From the NCBI RefSeq assembly GCF_900602065.1, contig NZ_UWFN01000095.1:372001-436000 (forward strand): a stretch of DNA of 64,000 bases, read 5' to 3'. Below the pieces are notes generated by a model. It saw only the letters and a list, made by a program, of their open reading frames with translations, made no database searches and was not told where the DNA came from. The stretch comes from Pseudomonas viridiflava (GTDB lineage: Bacteria; Pseudomonadota; Gammaproteobacteria; Pseudomonadales; Pseudomonadaceae). The translations under genes and the position numbers were made by a program. Positions 28,813 to 38,737 of this stretch are shown here, piece after piece. Numbering within the stretch: position 1 is the stretch's first letter; each line of letters starts with the position of its first letter.

Positions 28813-30597
28813 ATGAGTAATTTGAGCCTTCCTGTGTTGTTGCGCGTGCCTGCGCCAACGCAGTCGAGCCTGACATTCTGTGAAGCGACGCCCAAGGATC
28901 TCAAGCGTTGGATCTCCACGCTGCCTAAAGCAAACCTCGGTGAAACCGCCCGTCAGCTCTACCAGGCGCTTGCCGAGCTCAATCAACTGCTCACGCCCAG
29001 CGACAATCGCCTGCAACTGCTTGAGCTGCTGCGCCCCGAAGTGCATTTCGTCTGCAAGCACCTGGAACGCCACTTTCTCAATCAAGCTGTTGTGCTCGAC
29101 GAACGTCCACGCAAGGTTGCCAACCTTTGCCAGGCACTGCAAAACCATTTAGCGGTCGGCTATAAACTGATCATCGAGCGTGTCAGCTCACGACTCAATA
29201 AAGACCGGATTCCCCTGTTCGCCACAGCACTGCAACGTGCGCTGCAGTGCCTGAACGGCCCGCTGATTCGCGCCAATCAATTGTATTGCCCCGTGCAGGA
29301 AGGTCTCTGGCTTGAGCTGCACAAGATCTATCAGATTGCCTGCGAGCATCAATTGCAAAATATGCAGGTCACCGATGAACAGGCCAGTCACGCCCGCGCG
29401 CTGACAGTGGAACAGACCTACATCATTGCGTTGCTGATGGGCTGCTCGCGCTGCAACCAGATGCGCCAGCTCAATATTGGTCGCCTTGCCGATGTGCTGG
29501 ATGCCTGGAGCCCGTTTGTCCGCCTGCAGTCACCGGTAGACGAAAACAGCCTCTACGCACTTTCAGCCAGACAGGACAAGCCGCCGCTCTACAAGTCGTT
29601 GTTTTCGGAAGAGCAGTACCCCGCTCTACTGGGTCTTAACACCCAGGCACTGGCAGCCATGATAAGCCGCTATCTGGAGACCCCTATAGATCAGCGAGCG
29701 CAATCGCCACTGCTGGTCCCTCAGGGCTTTACCCCCGACCTGCTGGAGCATCTCTCCGCCGCATGGGGTGATGTCGCAGAAAGAACCTTTCAGCGCACAC
29801 CCGGCCAGGGCACCCTGAGTCTGTGCATTGGCATGAGCGCCCTGCATTACTATCTGGGCGGTAGACGTTCTTTCAGTGACATGCTGCAAGTACCGGCAAC
29901 CAAAGCCGCCGAGTTCACACTGCAACTGGTCGACGATAAAGCCAACGACCCGTGGGGCAAGGCTTTTGACACACAGCGTGGCAACACCTCGGCGCTGATG
30001 CTGCCTTATGAGGAAATCCAGTACGAACAGCCTGAAGCGGACGGCGGTGATGCGGCATCCAACGCTCAGCAGACATTCCCGACCTTTGACCTGAACATCG
30101 TCAACCACAGCCCCGGCGGTTACTGCCTGGCCTGGCCCAAGGAAGTACCACAGCAGCTGCAGGCCGGAGAATTAGTCGGGATTCAGGATGATGCCGGTCA
30201 GGGCTGGAGTGTTGCGGTCGTGCGCTGGGTCCGTCAGGTTCGCGGCGGCGGCACGCAGATGGGTATCGAGCTGATCGCTCCTTTTGCGCAGCCTTGCGGC
30301 TTGCAGATCATTCGCCCCGAGCAAAACAGCCCTTACATGCGCGCGCTGCTGCTGCCCGAAATCCGCGCCATCGAACAACCGGCCACCATGCTGGCGCCGC
30401 GCTTGCCCTTCAAAGAGGGCAACAACGTCATGATCAATATTGCCGGACAAGAACACCGCGGCCTGCTGGGCCATCAGCGCACCAGCAGTGGCAGCTACAA
30501 CCAGTTCGAATACGAGACCTTCGAAGTGCCCGGTACAGCGGGAGGCGGCACACCGAAGGCGGATCAGGAATTCGATTCGTTGTGGTCGTCGCTGTAA
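28813..30597 (+). CDS. Conserved protein with PilZ-like C-terminal part
   Basis: A 594-residue cytoplasmic protein with no membrane helix or signal peptide. The N-terminal 400 residues are mostly helical (SSLTFCEATPKDLKRWISTL, then repeated amphipathic helices) and unlike any domain I can name. Residues about 424-500 resemble a PilZ beta-barrel: NIVNHSPGGYCLAW, then VAVVRWVRQVRGGGTQMGIE. The usual RxxxR and D/NxSxxG c-di-GMP motifs are only partly present. A second small beta region closes the protein. The ATG at 28813 was chosen over an in-frame TTG. In P. aeruginosa a protein of this kind lies next to fimX; no fimX is present here. Confidence 0.7.
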   Translation: MSNLSLPVLLRVPAPTQSSLTFCEATPKDLKRWISTLPKANLGETARQLYQALAELNQLLTPSDNRLQLLELLRPEVHFVCKHLERHFLNQAVVLDERPRKVANLCQALQNHLAVGYKLIIERVSSRLNKDRIPLFATALQRALQCLNGPLIRANQLYCPVQEGLWLELHKIYQIACEHQLQNMQVTDEQASHARALTVEQTYIIALLMGCSRCNQMRQLNIGRLADVLDAWSPFVRLQSPVDENSLYALSARQDKPPLYKSLFSEEQYPALLGLNTQALAAMISRYLETPIDQRAQSPLLVPQGFTPDLLEHLSAAWGDVAERTFQRTPGQGTLSLCIGMSALHYYLGGRRSFSDMLQVPATKAAEFTLQLVDDKANDPWGKAFDTQRGNTSALMLPYEEIQYEQPEADGGDAASNAQQTFPTFDLNIVNHSPGGYCLAWPKEVPQQLQAGELVGIQDDAGQGWSVAVVRWVRQVRGGGTQMGIELIAPFAQPCGLQIIRPEQNSPYMRALLLPEIRAIEQPATMLAPRLPFKEGNNVMINIAGQEHRGLLGHQRTSSGSYNQFEYETFEVPGTAGGGTPKADQEFDSLWSSL

Positions 30598-30660
30598 TTT
30601 CTGCAGGAGCGCGCCTTGTGTCCTAGACACACCGCTGTCGCGAAGCAAACGGGTGACCCT

Positions 30661-30736
30661 GTAGGAGCCAACTTGTTGGCGAGACGTCGGACCTGCATCG
30701 TCAGAAATTCCGCTTCGCCAACAAGTTGGCTCCTAC
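30661..30736. repeat. REP pair, GTAGGAGCCAACTTGTTGGCGA family
   Basis: Inverted arms GTAGGAGCCAACTTGTTGGC and their complement around about 34 bp. It is followed 40 bp later by a REP pair of another family, so the 277-bp gap between the PilZ-like gene and serB is almost entirely REP DNA. Confidence 0.88.
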
Positions 30737-30776
30737 AAGGTCTGCGTTTCAAATCAATTGAAGTGATGTTTGATAA

Positions 30777-30842
30777 GAGCGCCGAAGGCTGCGAAGGCTG
30801 GACATCTGACACCCCGCTATCGCAGCCTTCGGCAGCTCCTAC
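30777..30842. repeat. REP pair, TGCCGAAGGCTGCGA family, left half decayed
   Basis: The right half (TCGCAGCCTTCGGCAGCTCC, then TAC) is intact. The left half keeps GCCGAAGGCTGCGA but has lost the GTAGGAGCT head. It lies 33 bp before the 3' end of serB. Confidence 0.75.
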
Positions 30843-30874
30843 AGGACATGGGCTGGCTTCAGGAAAGCGCTTGT

Positions 30875-32089
30875 TCAACCGCGCCCTTCACGCTCCCTGA
30901 CACCCAGCAGATACAGCACCCCATCCAGCCCCAGCGTCGAGATGGCCTGCCTGGCTGACTGCTTGACCAACGGCTTGGCACGGAACGCAACACCCAGCCC
31001 GGCAATGGCCAGCATTGGCAAGTCGTTGGCACCGTCACCGACGGCGATGGTCTGCTCCAGGCTCAAGCCTTCCTTCGCTGCCAGCTCACGCAACAGGTCT
31101 GCCTTGCGCTGGGCATTAACGATGGGCTCGACAGCCACGCCGGTACATTTGCCATCTACCACTTCCAGCTCGTTGGCGAATACATAATCAATACCGAGTC
31201 TGGCCTGCAACTGCTTGGCGAAGTAAGTGAAGCCGCCTGACAAAATCGCCGTCTTGTAGCCCAGACGCTTGAGCTCAGCAAAAAGGATCTCGGTGCCTTC
31301 GGTCAAACGCAACGAAGCACCGATTTCGTCCAGCACGCTGACGTCCAGACCTTTGAGCAAGGCCAGACGCTCTTTGAAGCTGGCACTGAAGTCCAGCTCG
31401 CCACGCATGGCGCGCTCGGTGATTTCCGAAACCCGATCACCCACGCCATGAGCCTTGGCCAGCTCATCAATGACTTCGGCCTCGATAAGCGTCGAGTCCA
31501 TATCGAACACTGCAAGACGACGGTTGCGACGGAACAACGAATCCTGCTGAAACGCGATATCGACGTTCAACTCCTGCGCTACTTGCAAGAACTCAGCCTG
31601 CAGGGCTTTGGCGTCAGCAGGCTCGCCACGCACTGAAAACTCGATGCAGCCTTTGCCCTGTTCCGTTGGGGCGTCCAGCGGCATGCGCCGGGAAAGCCGA
31701 TCAATCCTGTCGATGTTCAAGCCGTGTTGGGACGTGATCGAACTGACCCGTTGCAACTGTTCGGCGGTGACCTTGCGAGTCAGCAGCGTCACGATATGCC
31801 GGGAGTTACCCTGATCGTCCACCCACTGCTGATAATCCGCCTCGGATACCGGCGTAATACGCACCTGCTGATCCAGCTTGTGGGCGATGGACTGGAGAAC
31901 CTCAAGGACTGAAGAGTCTTGTCCGGAGTCAGGAATTTCAATCAGAATGCCGAACGACAGGACGTCGTGGATCACCGCCTGGCCGACGTCAAGGACGTTC
32001 ACTCCACCCTGTGCAAGCACGCCAGTGATAGCCGCAGTGAGACCGGGACGGTCTTCACCGGTGATGTTAATCAGGACGATTTCGCGCAA
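30875..32089 (-). CDS. serB: Phosphoserine phosphatase SerB (two ACT domains)
   Basis: Last step of serine synthesis, phosphoserine to serine. The 404-residue protein is longer than E. coli SerB (322) because two ACT-like regulatory domains precede the HAD domain: REIVLINITGEDRPGLTAAI at the N-terminus and HIVTLLTRKVTAEQLQRVSS at about 95-175. HAD motif I is FDMDSTLIEAEVIDELA with the nucleophile Asp. Later motifs are LSGGFTYFAKQL and AVGDGANDLPMLAIAG. The start is a TTG at 32089 that reads directly into the conserved N-terminus. It is divergent from the Smp/AhpA-like gene, the same arrangement as serB-smp in E. coli. Confidence 0.93.
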   Translation of the reverse strand: MREIVLINITGEDRPGLTAAITGVLAQGGVNVLDVGQAVIHDVLSFGILIEIPDSGQDSSVLEVLQSIAHKLDQQVRITPVSEADYQQWVDDQGNSRHIVTLLTRKVTAEQLQRVSSITSQHGLNIDRIDRLSRRMPLDAPTEQGKGCIEFSVRGEPADAKALQAEFLQVAQELNVDIAFQQDSLFRRNRRLAVFDMDSTLIEAEVIDELAKAHGVGDRVSEITERAMRGELDFSASFKERLALLKGLDVSVLDEIGASLRLTEGTEILFAELKRLGYKTAILSGGFTYFAKQLQARLGIDYVFANELEVVDGKCTGVAVEPIVNAQRKADLLRELAAKEGLSLEQTIAVGDGANDLPMLAIAGLGVAFRAKPLVKQSARQAISTLGLDGVLYLLGVREREGRG

Positions 32090-32158
32090 GGGACACCCCA
32101 GCAGTGGAAAAAAACCGCATTCTAACCACTTTCAGTGACCATCGGGCACAGGCAGCGC

Positions 32159-32187
32159 TTTGCCGTCACTGGGTCGGTCGTTATACT
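32159..32187 (+). promoter_or_regulatory. Possible sigma-70 promoter of the Smp/AhpA-like gene
   Basis: TATACT at 32182-32187, with a weak -35 (TTGCCG at 32160-32165, 16-bp spacer), lies 33 bp before the GTG start in the divergent serB gap. The -10 is good and the -35 poor. Confidence 0.4.
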
Positions 32188-32219
32188 GCGCGGCAACTTC
32201 TTCGAAAGAGCCGTGCTCT

Positions 32220-33770
32220 GTGAACCGGCCCACGCCCGTTAAAACCGATAATTTCTTCCTGCTGATCTTCCGGGCATTGCGTCATCGCCGTGTACCGATT
32301 GCTTTGCGCATTGCCAGCCATAACGTGATCCTCGTCTCTCTGGCGCTGTTGATCTACGCCGGCGTAATGGGTTTGCAATTCAAGCAGGCCATGCACGAGC
32401 AGGCTGATGCGCTAGGTCAGGCCCTCACCACGCAAACTGCGACCTCTGCCACAGAGCTGCTGGTGTCCAACGACATCCTCAGTCTCAATGTGCTGCTGGG
32501 TAACCTGGTGAAGAACCCGCTGGTGGCCCATGCCGCAATCTACAGCGTGGACAACCGTATTCTCGCGGAAGCAGGTCAACGCCCGAAAAACGGGCTGCTC
32601 GGCGAAGCCGAAGGCCTGTACGAGATCAAAATCACTTTTCAGGACACCATGGCCGGGCATCTGCGCATCAGCCTGGACATGTCACAGTTCCAACAGCCAA
32701 TGACCATCAGCCTGCAAAGCATGGGCATCCTCGCGGGTATCCTGCTGGCGCTGGCGCTTGCTCTGAGCCTGCGCCTGGGCAGACACATTTCCACTCCGCT
32801 GATGCAATTGCGGATCTGGCTGCGCGACATCGACCCGTACACTCCGGCAGTTGAACGCCAGGATGAAATCGGTGATCTGGCCCGTCAGCTGCGCGCGTCC
32901 TTCGCGCCGCCAATACCTGAGCCTGAGCCCGAACCCGAGCCGGAATACGCTGAAGATGACTCGGACGATCATTATGTAGACGCCGACGAAGAGGTTGAAA
33001 CCGCTGTCACAGGCCGGGCCTCCCGTGAGCCGGGCTTCGATGAAGCGCCCAAACCACGTTTGCCAGCCCCACCGGTGCAGCGCCGCCTGGTCGCCGAAGA
33101 GGATGAAGAAGACGAGGACGATCCATTTGCCGACCTGCGCGACCACTCCAGCGCTGCGCCTCAGGTCAGCAAGGCGGCAGTCCCAAGCACGCCACAACCG
33201 AGTGCCGTGCTAGCGATTCAGCTTGGCTCGCAGGATCAATTGCGTCGCTTGCCGCGTGCGCGCCTGACAGACCTGTTACAGCGTTATCGCGATTGCCTGG
33301 ATCAGGCGTCGTCACTCTACGATGGCGAACTGCACACCCTGAACGATGGCAGCACGCTTATGCTGTTCCATAGTCAGGAAAGCGGGGATGACTACCTCAC
33401 CAACGCTATCTGCTGTGGTGAACTCTTGCGGGCCCTGAGTCACGCATTGCAGATTGAAGTTGCCGATAGCGGCATCACCCTGCAATTGCAACTTGGCCTG
33501 ACACTGGGTGAGGGTCTGGCGGGGCTGAGTCAGATTGACCTGTTGCTGACCGAAACGGCACAAGACGCATTGGCCCTCTCGCAACACAGCCGCAACCTGT
33601 TGCTGGTAGAGCGCAAGATCAATGACGATGCCTTGATCCGTCAGCGTGCACGTATCCGCCCGATTGCGAGCCCTGAAGGTGCCTGCTGCGTAGAGCGCCT
33701 GATGGAGCCCTACCCTTCGATGCTTGAACGCCAGTTGGCACGCATGCACGAGACCGCGCGCAAGGTTTGA
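32220..33770 (+). CDS. Smp/AhpA-family membrane protein with HAMP-like segment and degenerate cyclase-like domain
   Basis: From the GTG at 32220 (AAAGAG 9 nt upstream) the protein is 516 residues. A membrane helix (VILVSLALLIYAGVMG) is followed by a periplasmic Smp-type sensor (NPLVAHAAIYSVDNRILAEA), a second helix (about 165-185), a HAMP-like stretch and a very acidic Pro/Glu/Asp linker (about 235-325). The C-terminal 180 residues follow the class III nucleotide cyclase pattern: TLNDGSTLMLFHSQ, then LQLGLTLGEGLAGLSQ, then TAQDALALSQHSRN. The metal-binding aspartate segment at the domain start is replaced by AIQLGSQDQL, so catalysis is unlikely. It is divergent from serB. Its function is unknown. 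Confidence 0.78.
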   Translation: MNRPTPVKTDNFFLLIFRALRHRRVPIALRIASHNVILVSLALLIYAGVMGLQFKQAMHEQADALGQALTTQTATSATELLVSNDILSLNVLLGNLVKNPLVAHAAIYSVDNRILAEAGQRPKNGLLGEAEGLYEIKITFQDTMAGHLRISLDMSQFQQPMTISLQSMGILAGILLALALALSLRLGRHISTPLMQLRIWLRDIDPYTPAVERQDEIGDLARQLRASFAPPIPEPEPEPEPEYAEDDSDDHYVDADEEVETAVTGRASREPGFDEAPKPRLPAPPVQRRLVAEEDEEDEDDPFADLRDHSSAAPQVSKAAVPSTPQPSAVLAIQLGSQDQLRRLPRARLTDLLQRYRDCLDQASSLYDGELHTLNDGSTLMLFHSQESGDDYLTNAICCGELLRALSHALQIEVADSGITLQLQLGLTLGEGLAGLSQIDLLLTETAQDALALSQHSRNLLLVERKINDDALIRQRARIRPIASPEGACCVERLMEPYPSMLERQLARMHETARKV

Positions 33771-33893
33771 TTCAACTGACCTGAAGCGCACGAGCACCGC
33801 GAGGCCGCGATAGCGACGCGCCGGTCTCACCGCGATTGACGGCCGTATGCAACCTTGGCCAAATCGCGGATGCATCTGAAAGACATAGAGCCT

Positions 33894-33965
33894 GTAGGAG
33901 CTGCCGAAGGCTGCGAAAGCGATTTCTCCGAAATACCACCATTCGCAGCCTTCGGCAGCTCCTAC
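33894..33965. repeat. REP pair, GTAGGAGCTGCCGAAGGCTGCGA family
   Basis: Clean inverted doublet with arms GTAGGAGCTGCCGAAGGCTG and complement around about 28 bp, between the convergent Smp/AhpA-like and lipoprotein genes. Confidence 0.88.
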
Positions 33966-33988
33966 AGGGAATTCCGGATAGCAACCCA

Positions 33989-34023
33989 CAAAAAAGCCCG
34001 CATCGCTGCGGGCTTTTTGTTTG
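33989..34023. terminator. Bidirectional terminator
   Basis: The stem AAAAAAGCCCGCA/TGCGGGCTTTTT with loop TCGC carries A- and T-runs on both sides. It ends the Smp/AhpA-like transcript from the left and the lipoprotein transcript from the right. Confidence 0.9.
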
Positions 34024-34031
34024 GGCCAATC

Positions 34032-34724
34032 CTAGAAGCGGAACACTTCCAGATCAGTACGAATTGGAGAGGCCATTGGAATCTTTGGCTTCTCAGGCTC
34101 TTTGGCGCGGGCCACCGGGGCCTTCTTCGGTTCTTCAGGCTGCCAGGAGATCGGCTTGACCGCAGAACTCAACTGATCCGCCAGACGCTGGAGCAACAAA
34201 CCCTGAGCTCTCACCTGATCGGCGGAGGTCCCGGCGTGAAGCTCTTCGAGGTGGACAATGCGACTGTCGCGAACATTGCCCTTGCGATCCACCAGACGCC
34301 ATTGGGCATCAAGGATCGCTGGTTGTTTGGCACCTGAGTCCAGACGACTGATGGACAAGACCACCTGCACGTCAGGCGTGAAGTTTGCCGCCGCTGGTGC
34401 CAGAACAACGCGCTGGCTGTCCAGCTTCCAGGCGAGTTGACGTAACAGCAGTTGATCGATATCCGAAGACAGGCTACCTGCCCAGCGACCATCGGTCGAA
34501 GCAGTCAGGCTACCGTCAGGCTGTCGCTGCAGCAATGTTTCGCGCTGCAGGTAGTCAGCCACTGAGACTGGCCCCAGTAAAACAGCCAGTCCCTTATCGT
34601 GCGTAGGTTGCCCGGGTGTGCCACTGTCCAGCTGATATAGCGCAGTCGGCTGATGCACACTGCAACCAGCCAGACCCAAAACACCGGTCATCAACAAAAC
34701 AACGGGAAGGCGTAGAAGATTCAT
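34032..34724 (-). CDS. PqiC/ABC-transport-auxiliary-like lipoprotein
   Basis: Predicted outer-membrane lipoprotein of 230 residues. The signal peptide (MNLLRLPVVLLMTGVLGLAG) is followed by the lipobox Cys of LAGC. The body matches the YmbA/PqiC auxiliary family (YQLDSGTPG, then VLLGPVSVADYLQRETLLQR, then WAGSLSSDIDQLLLRQLAWK). These proteins usually partner lipid-transport systems with MCE proteins, but no pqiAB genes adjoin it. A Lys/Pro/Glu-rich C-terminal tail (about 185-220) is additional. The start could be either of two adjacent ATGs (34724 or 34727). It is 179 bp downstream of parC's 3' side, in the opposite direction of reading to the preceding unit. Confidence 0.82.
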   Translation of the reverse strand: MNLLRLPVVLLMTGVLGLAGCSVHQPTALYQLDSGTPGQPTHDKGLAVLLGPVSVADYLQRETLLQRQPDGSLTASTDGRWAGSLSSDIDQLLLRQLAWKLDSQRVVLAPAAANFTPDVQVVLSISRLDSGAKQPAILDAQWRLVDRKGNVRDSRIVHLEELHAGTSADQVRAQGLLLQRLADQLSSAVKPISWQPEEPKKAPVARAKEPEKPKIPMASPIRTDLEVFRF

Positions 34725-34903
34725 CATCCCATCCAGGTGGCGGCCGTCAGGCAAGCCACAGTGTATAACTCAACAAATTCGTGCAGGCACTCAGCCACGC
34801 TTGCGCCTCAGGACGTCATATCATCCGTGAATATGCGTCCTGACTCCAGCGATTATGCGTCGATCTTCATGGCAAAACGAAGACCAATAGCTCTAAAGCA
34901 GGA

Positions 34904-37168
34904 TTAAGAGGCGTTTTCCACTAAAAGCGCATCGACCCGCTGGAAGCCGCGAGGCAGCTTATTGCCCCGACGCCCGCGTTCACCCTTGTAATGTTCCAGG
35001 TCATCAGGTTTGAGTGACAAGTTGCGTTTACCAGCCTGCAAGACCAGTGTTGCGCCCTGTGGTATCACCGCAATATCAGTCACATATTCTTCACGGCTGG
35101 CGACCCGATCACCCGGTACACCGATAATCTTGTTGCCTTTACCTTTGCTCAACTGAGGCAAGTCACTGATCTTGAAGATCAGTAGACGCCCTTCAGTGGT
35201 TACAGCAGCGAGCCAGTTCTGCTCACGATCAGCGACCGGACGCGGCAACATCACTTTAGCCCCGTTCGGCAAACTCAGCAGCGCCTTGCCTGCCTTGTTC
35301 TTGGCCTGCAGATCCTCGCCCTTGACCACGAATCCATAACCCGCATCCGACGCAATGACGTAGAGCGCGTCATCTTCAGGCAGCAATACGCATTCAAATG
35401 TCGCGCCTGGCGGAGGCTGAAGCTTGCCTGTCAACGGCTCACCCTGCCCTCGAGCCGACGGCAAGGTATGGGCGGCCAGCGAATAGCTGCGGCCTGTGGA
35501 GTCGATAAATACCGCGTATTGGTTGGAGCGACCCATCGCAGCGGTCTGGAAACCATCCCCAGCCTTGTAGGAAAGCCCTGTCGCATCGATATCGTGACCC
35601 TTGGCGGAACGCACCCAGCCTTTTTCCGACAGGACTACGGTCACTTTCTCATTCGGCAGCAGGTCATGCTCCGTCATGGCCTTGGCTTCAGCGCGCTCCA
35701 CGATTGGCGAGCGGCGGTCGTCGCCATAGGTTTCAGCATCCTTGAGCAGTTCGGTGCGGACCAGCTTTTTGAGTTTGGCCTCGCTGCCCAGCAGCGCCAG
35801 CAGTTTGGTCCGTTCTTTGTTCAGTTCATCCTGCTCGTTGCGCAGCTTCATTTCTTCGAGGCGCGCCAACTGACGCAAGCGGGTGTCCAGAATGTAGTCA
35901 GCCTGGATTTCGCTCAGCTCAAAGCGCTCGATCAGCTTCGCCTTCGGATGCTCCTCGGTGCGGATGATATGGATCACTTCATCCAGATTGAGGTACGCAA
36001 CCAACAAACCGTCCAACAGGTGCAGACGGCGCTCAACCTTGTCGAGGCGGAACTGCAGGCGACGGCGCACGGTACGTACGCGGAACTCCAGCCACTCCAC
36101 CAGCAATGCACGCAGGTTCTTCAGTTGCGGCTTGCCGTCCAGCCCGATGATGTTGATGTTGACCCGGTAGCTGGACTCCAGGTCGGTACTGGCGAACAGG
36201 TGCTGCATCAGCGCTTCGTGATCGACCCGACTGTTCACCGGGATGATGACGATGCGGCAAGGATTCTCGTGGTCAGACTCGTCGCGCAGATCCGCGACCT
36301 GCGGGGCCTTGGAAGGCTTGGCCTGCATCAATGCCGCAATCTGCTCCAGCACCTTGGCGCCAGAGACCTGATGCGGCAACGAAGTGACGATGATGTCGCC
36401 ATCTTCGATGTGGTACACGGCGCGCATACGCACCGAGCCCTTGCCGGTTTCGTACATTTTCAGCAGATCGGCACGCGGGGTAATTATCTCCGCTTCAGTC
36501 GGGTAATCCGGGCCCTGAATATGCTCGACCAATTGCTCGACGGTGGCTTTCGGCTCATCAAGCAGCCGCACGCAGGCCGTCGCGACCTCCCGCAAGTTGT
36601 GCGGCGGCACGTCCGTGGCCATGCCAACTGCGATGCCAGTGGTGCCGTTGAGGAGGATATTCGGCAAACGTGCTGGCAAGACCGCCGGTTCATCGAGAGT
36701 ACCGTCAAAATTCGGCACCCAGTCCGCAGTGCCCTGACCTAACTCGCTGAGCAGTACTTCGGAGTAACGCGACAAGCGCGCTTCGGTGTAACGCATGGCC
36801 GCGAAGGACTTCGGATCATCCGGCGCACCCCAGTTGCCCTGCCCATCCACCAGCGTATAGCGATAGCTGAAAGGCTGAGCCATGAGCACCATGGCTTCAT
36901 AACAGGCCGAGTCACCGTGGGGGTGAAACTTGCCGAGCACGTCGCCGACGGTACGTGCCGACTTCTTGTGCTTGGAGTCAGCGTCCAGGCCAAGCTCGCT
37001 CATGGCATACACAATGCGCCGCTGTACGGGCTTAAGACCGTCGCCGATATGCGGCAAAGCACGGTCCATGATCACGTACATGGAGTAGTTGAGGTAGGCC
37101 TGTTCGGTGAAGTCAGCCAGTGACCGGCGTTCTACACCATCCAGACTGAGGTCAAGGGAGTCGCTCAT
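34904..37168 (-). CDS. parC: DNA topoisomerase IV subunit A
   Basis: Breaks and rejoins DNA to decatenate sister chromosomes, with ParE. The 754-residue protein opens [20 protein letters not shown]. The catalytic Tyr lies in [15 protein letters not shown]. The quinolone-resistance region reads [20 protein letters not shown], with the Ser and Glu of the drug-sensitive form. A coiled-coil gate (about 360-490) and a short beta-pinwheel C-terminal domain with degenerate blades follow. The retropepsin-like gene lies just upstream (10 bp). Confidence 0.97.
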   Translation of the reverse strand: MSDSLDLSLDGVERRSLADFTEQAYLNYSMYVIMDRALPHIGDGLKPVQRRIVYAMSELGLDADSKHKKSARTVGDVLGKFHPHGDSACYEAMVLMAQPFSYRYTLVDGQGNWGAPDDPKSFAAMRYTEARLSRYSEVLLSELGQGTADWVPNFDGTLDEPAVLPARLPNILLNGTTGIAVGMATDVPPHNLREVATACVRLLDEPKATVEQLVEHIQGPDYPTEAEIITPRADLLKMYETGKGSVRMRAVYHIEDGDIIVTSLPHQVSGAKVLEQIAALMQAKPSKAPQVADLRDESDHENPCRIVIIPVNSRVDHEALMQHLFASTDLESSYRVNINIIGLDGKPQLKNLRALLVEWLEFRVRTVRRRLQFRLDKVERRLHLLDGLLVAYLNLDEVIHIIRTEEHPKAKLIERFELSEIQADYILDTRLRQLARLEEMKLRNEQDELNKERTKLLALLGSEAKLKKLVRTELLKDAETYGDDRRSPIVERAEAKAMTEHDLLPNEKVTVVLSEKGWVRSAKGHDIDATGLSYKAGDGFQTAAMGRSNQYAVFIDSTGRSYSLAAHTLPSARGQGEPLTGKLQPPPGATFECVLLPEDDALYVIASDAGYGFVVKGEDLQAKNKAGKALLSLPNGAKVMLPRPVADREQNWLAAVTTEGRLLIFKISDLPQLSKGKGNKIIGVPGDRVASREEYVTDIAVIPQGATLVLQAGKRNLSLKPDDLEHYKGERGRRGNKLPRGFQRVDALLVENAS

Positions 37169-37178
37169 GCGTGCCTCA

Positions 37179-37700
37179 TTATTTCGTGGTCTGGCGCAGC
37201 AGCATGGTGCCGCCGCGCTGAGTGAATTCGAGTTGTTTCATTGCGCTCATACCGAGCAGCACCTGCTCCCCGTCCAGACCGGGCACCACCAGGGCGCGCA
37301 CGTTGTGCAGGACGATATCGCCCAGTTGCAGACGTTCGATTGACGTTCGAAAGCCCTCGCTGCGGCCATTGGCGGTGCTGACCCAAACCGGCGCACCCCG
37401 TTGTAACTTCAAGGTGTCGGCCATCTCACCCGGAATCGCCACGTCTGTGGCACCGGTATCCAGCAAAAACTGTACAGGGTGATCATTGATCTTGCCCGAG
37501 CTGACAAAATGCCCCTGACGATTGCCCACCAGTTGCACTTCTATATATCCATCACCATGCTGCGAAGTGACCACTGCGTTAGGGTTTTCCTGGCGATCTT
37601 CCCAATCGCCAAAAAAGCGCGTCGCCAGAAATAGTCCAGCGCCCCAGGCCATGATCATCAGCACCTTGCCCGCACGTCTGCCGGGAGGTTGCTGAGTCAT
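37179..37700 (-). CDS. Retropepsin-like membrane-anchored aspartic protease (clan AA, TIGR02281 type)
   Basis: A 173-residue protein from the ATG at 37700 (GGAG 9 nt upstream). An N-terminal membrane anchor ([20 protein letters not shown]) is followed by a periplasmic retropepsin domain (about 65-165). The single active-site motif is [13 protein letters not shown], so the active form should be a homodimer. The second family signature is [20 protein letters not shown]. No substrate is known. It sits between a phytase-like gene (overlap of 4 bp) and parC (10 bp), probably in one operon. Confidence 0.88.
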   Translation of the reverse strand: MTQQPPGRRAGKVLMIMAWGAGLFLATRFFGDWEDRQENPNAVVTSQHGDGYIEVQLVGNRQGHFVSSGKINDHPVQFLLDTGATDVAIPGEMADTLKLQRGAPVWVSTANGRSEGFRTSIERLQLGDIVLHNVRALVVPGLDGEQVLLGMSAMKQLEFTQRGGTMLLRQTTK

Positions 37701-38737
37701 TTCGATGCACTCCAGCCGCCAGCAGGTGCTGCGAAGCGCCACACAATCGGGCGCTTCTCGCCATCGGCGCGCTCATCGAAATTGTTATCGATGCCGACCC
37801 AGGCGCCGGTCTCGTCCACCACCAGCGCCTCGGTCAGGGCGAACGGCTGGTCGTAAAGCCGGTTTGGCATCAACGCCTCTTTGGCGAACGACCAGCATTG
37901 CTCGCTCTTGCCAGTATCCAGGGCGCGCCGGCAAATGCGATAGGCCGAGCGCTCCAGCGTAAACAGCTTGCCGTTGAACAGCGACAGATCAGCAAAATCA
38001 CGGGATACCGATTTACCCCCTACCTGCGGTGGCAAAACTTCACTGCCGGGCTCGGTACGCAATACGCAACTGCCCTTGCAGCGCCAGGCATCCTTGTCGC
38101 GGCTGACCACTAGCAATCCGCGTTGACTGCGCTCGGCAGCCAACCACAAACGGTCACCTTGCGGGCTAATGGCCAAGCCTTCAAAAATAGCGTTGAAGTG
38201 TTGCAACATGCCCTTGGCCCGCGCCTGTGCAACCAGCTCGCTCGGCAATTTCAGCCAGACGGGTGGCCCCTCGACGGGGACTTTGAGCACCTCGGCGTGG
38301 GCCTCGCTGACGACATACTTATTGCCCGCCGCATCACAGCTGATGCCTTCGAAATCAAGACTGCCGCCGCGCACGAAGGACGACAGTTTTGCCAGCGAAC
38401 GCAAGTTGGCCGGTAGATCACTCTGCGGCGCAGGCGGGACATCAATCTTCTCCGACTGAGCCAGCCAGACGGTATTGGTCATATCCATGCGGTAGAGCAA
38501 GTCGTCGTCGCGGTCCGAGATGGCCCACAACTGGCCACTGCAGACCGCCAAACCTGAAAGATTGCCACCCACCATACCGTCCACCGGATGCTCCGAAACG
38601 AGCGCCAGTTCTGGCAGTGGTGCTGCGAATGCCGGAGCCGCCAGCAGAGTTGCAAGCAGTCCGGCCCACACAGATCTCCTGCAAGAATGAACCCGCCCTC
38701 CAGACGCCGTGCTGTCGCGCAGAAGACTCGGTTTCAT
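37697..38737 (-). CDS. Secreted phytase-like esterase-domain protein (PF13449 type)
   Basis: Predicted exported beta-propeller of about 346 residues. The body shows repeated blades typical of 'esterase-like activity of phytase' proteins: GGNLSGLAVCSGQLWAISDR, LDFEGISCDAAGNKYVVSEA and IFEGLAISPQGDRLWLAAER. The ATG at 38737 gives a long leader with CRRSVWAGLLATLLAAPAFA as signal peptide, but that ATG touches a REP element and lacks a ribosome site. A GTG at 38671 with AGGAG 4 nt upstream is the alternative. The frame upstream of the REP is not coding. No enzymatic role has been shown for close relatives. Confidence 0.8.
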   Translation of the reverse strand: MKPSLLRDSTASGGRVHSCRRSVWAGLLATLLAAPAFAAPLPELALVSEHPVDGMVGGNLSGLAVCSGQLWAISDRDDDLLYRMDMTNTVWLAQSEKIDVPPAPQSDLPANLRSLAKLSSFVRGGSLDFEGISCDAAGNKYVVSEAHAEVLKVPVEGPPVWLKLPSELVAQARAKGMLQHFNAIFEGLAISPQGDRLWLAAERSQRGLLVVSRDKDAWRCKGSCVLRTEPGSEVLPPQVGGKSVSRDFADLSLFNGKLFTLERSAYRICRRALDTGKSEQCWSFAKEALMPNRLYDQPFALTEALVVDETGAWVGIDNNFDERADGEKRPIVWRFAAPAGGWSASK

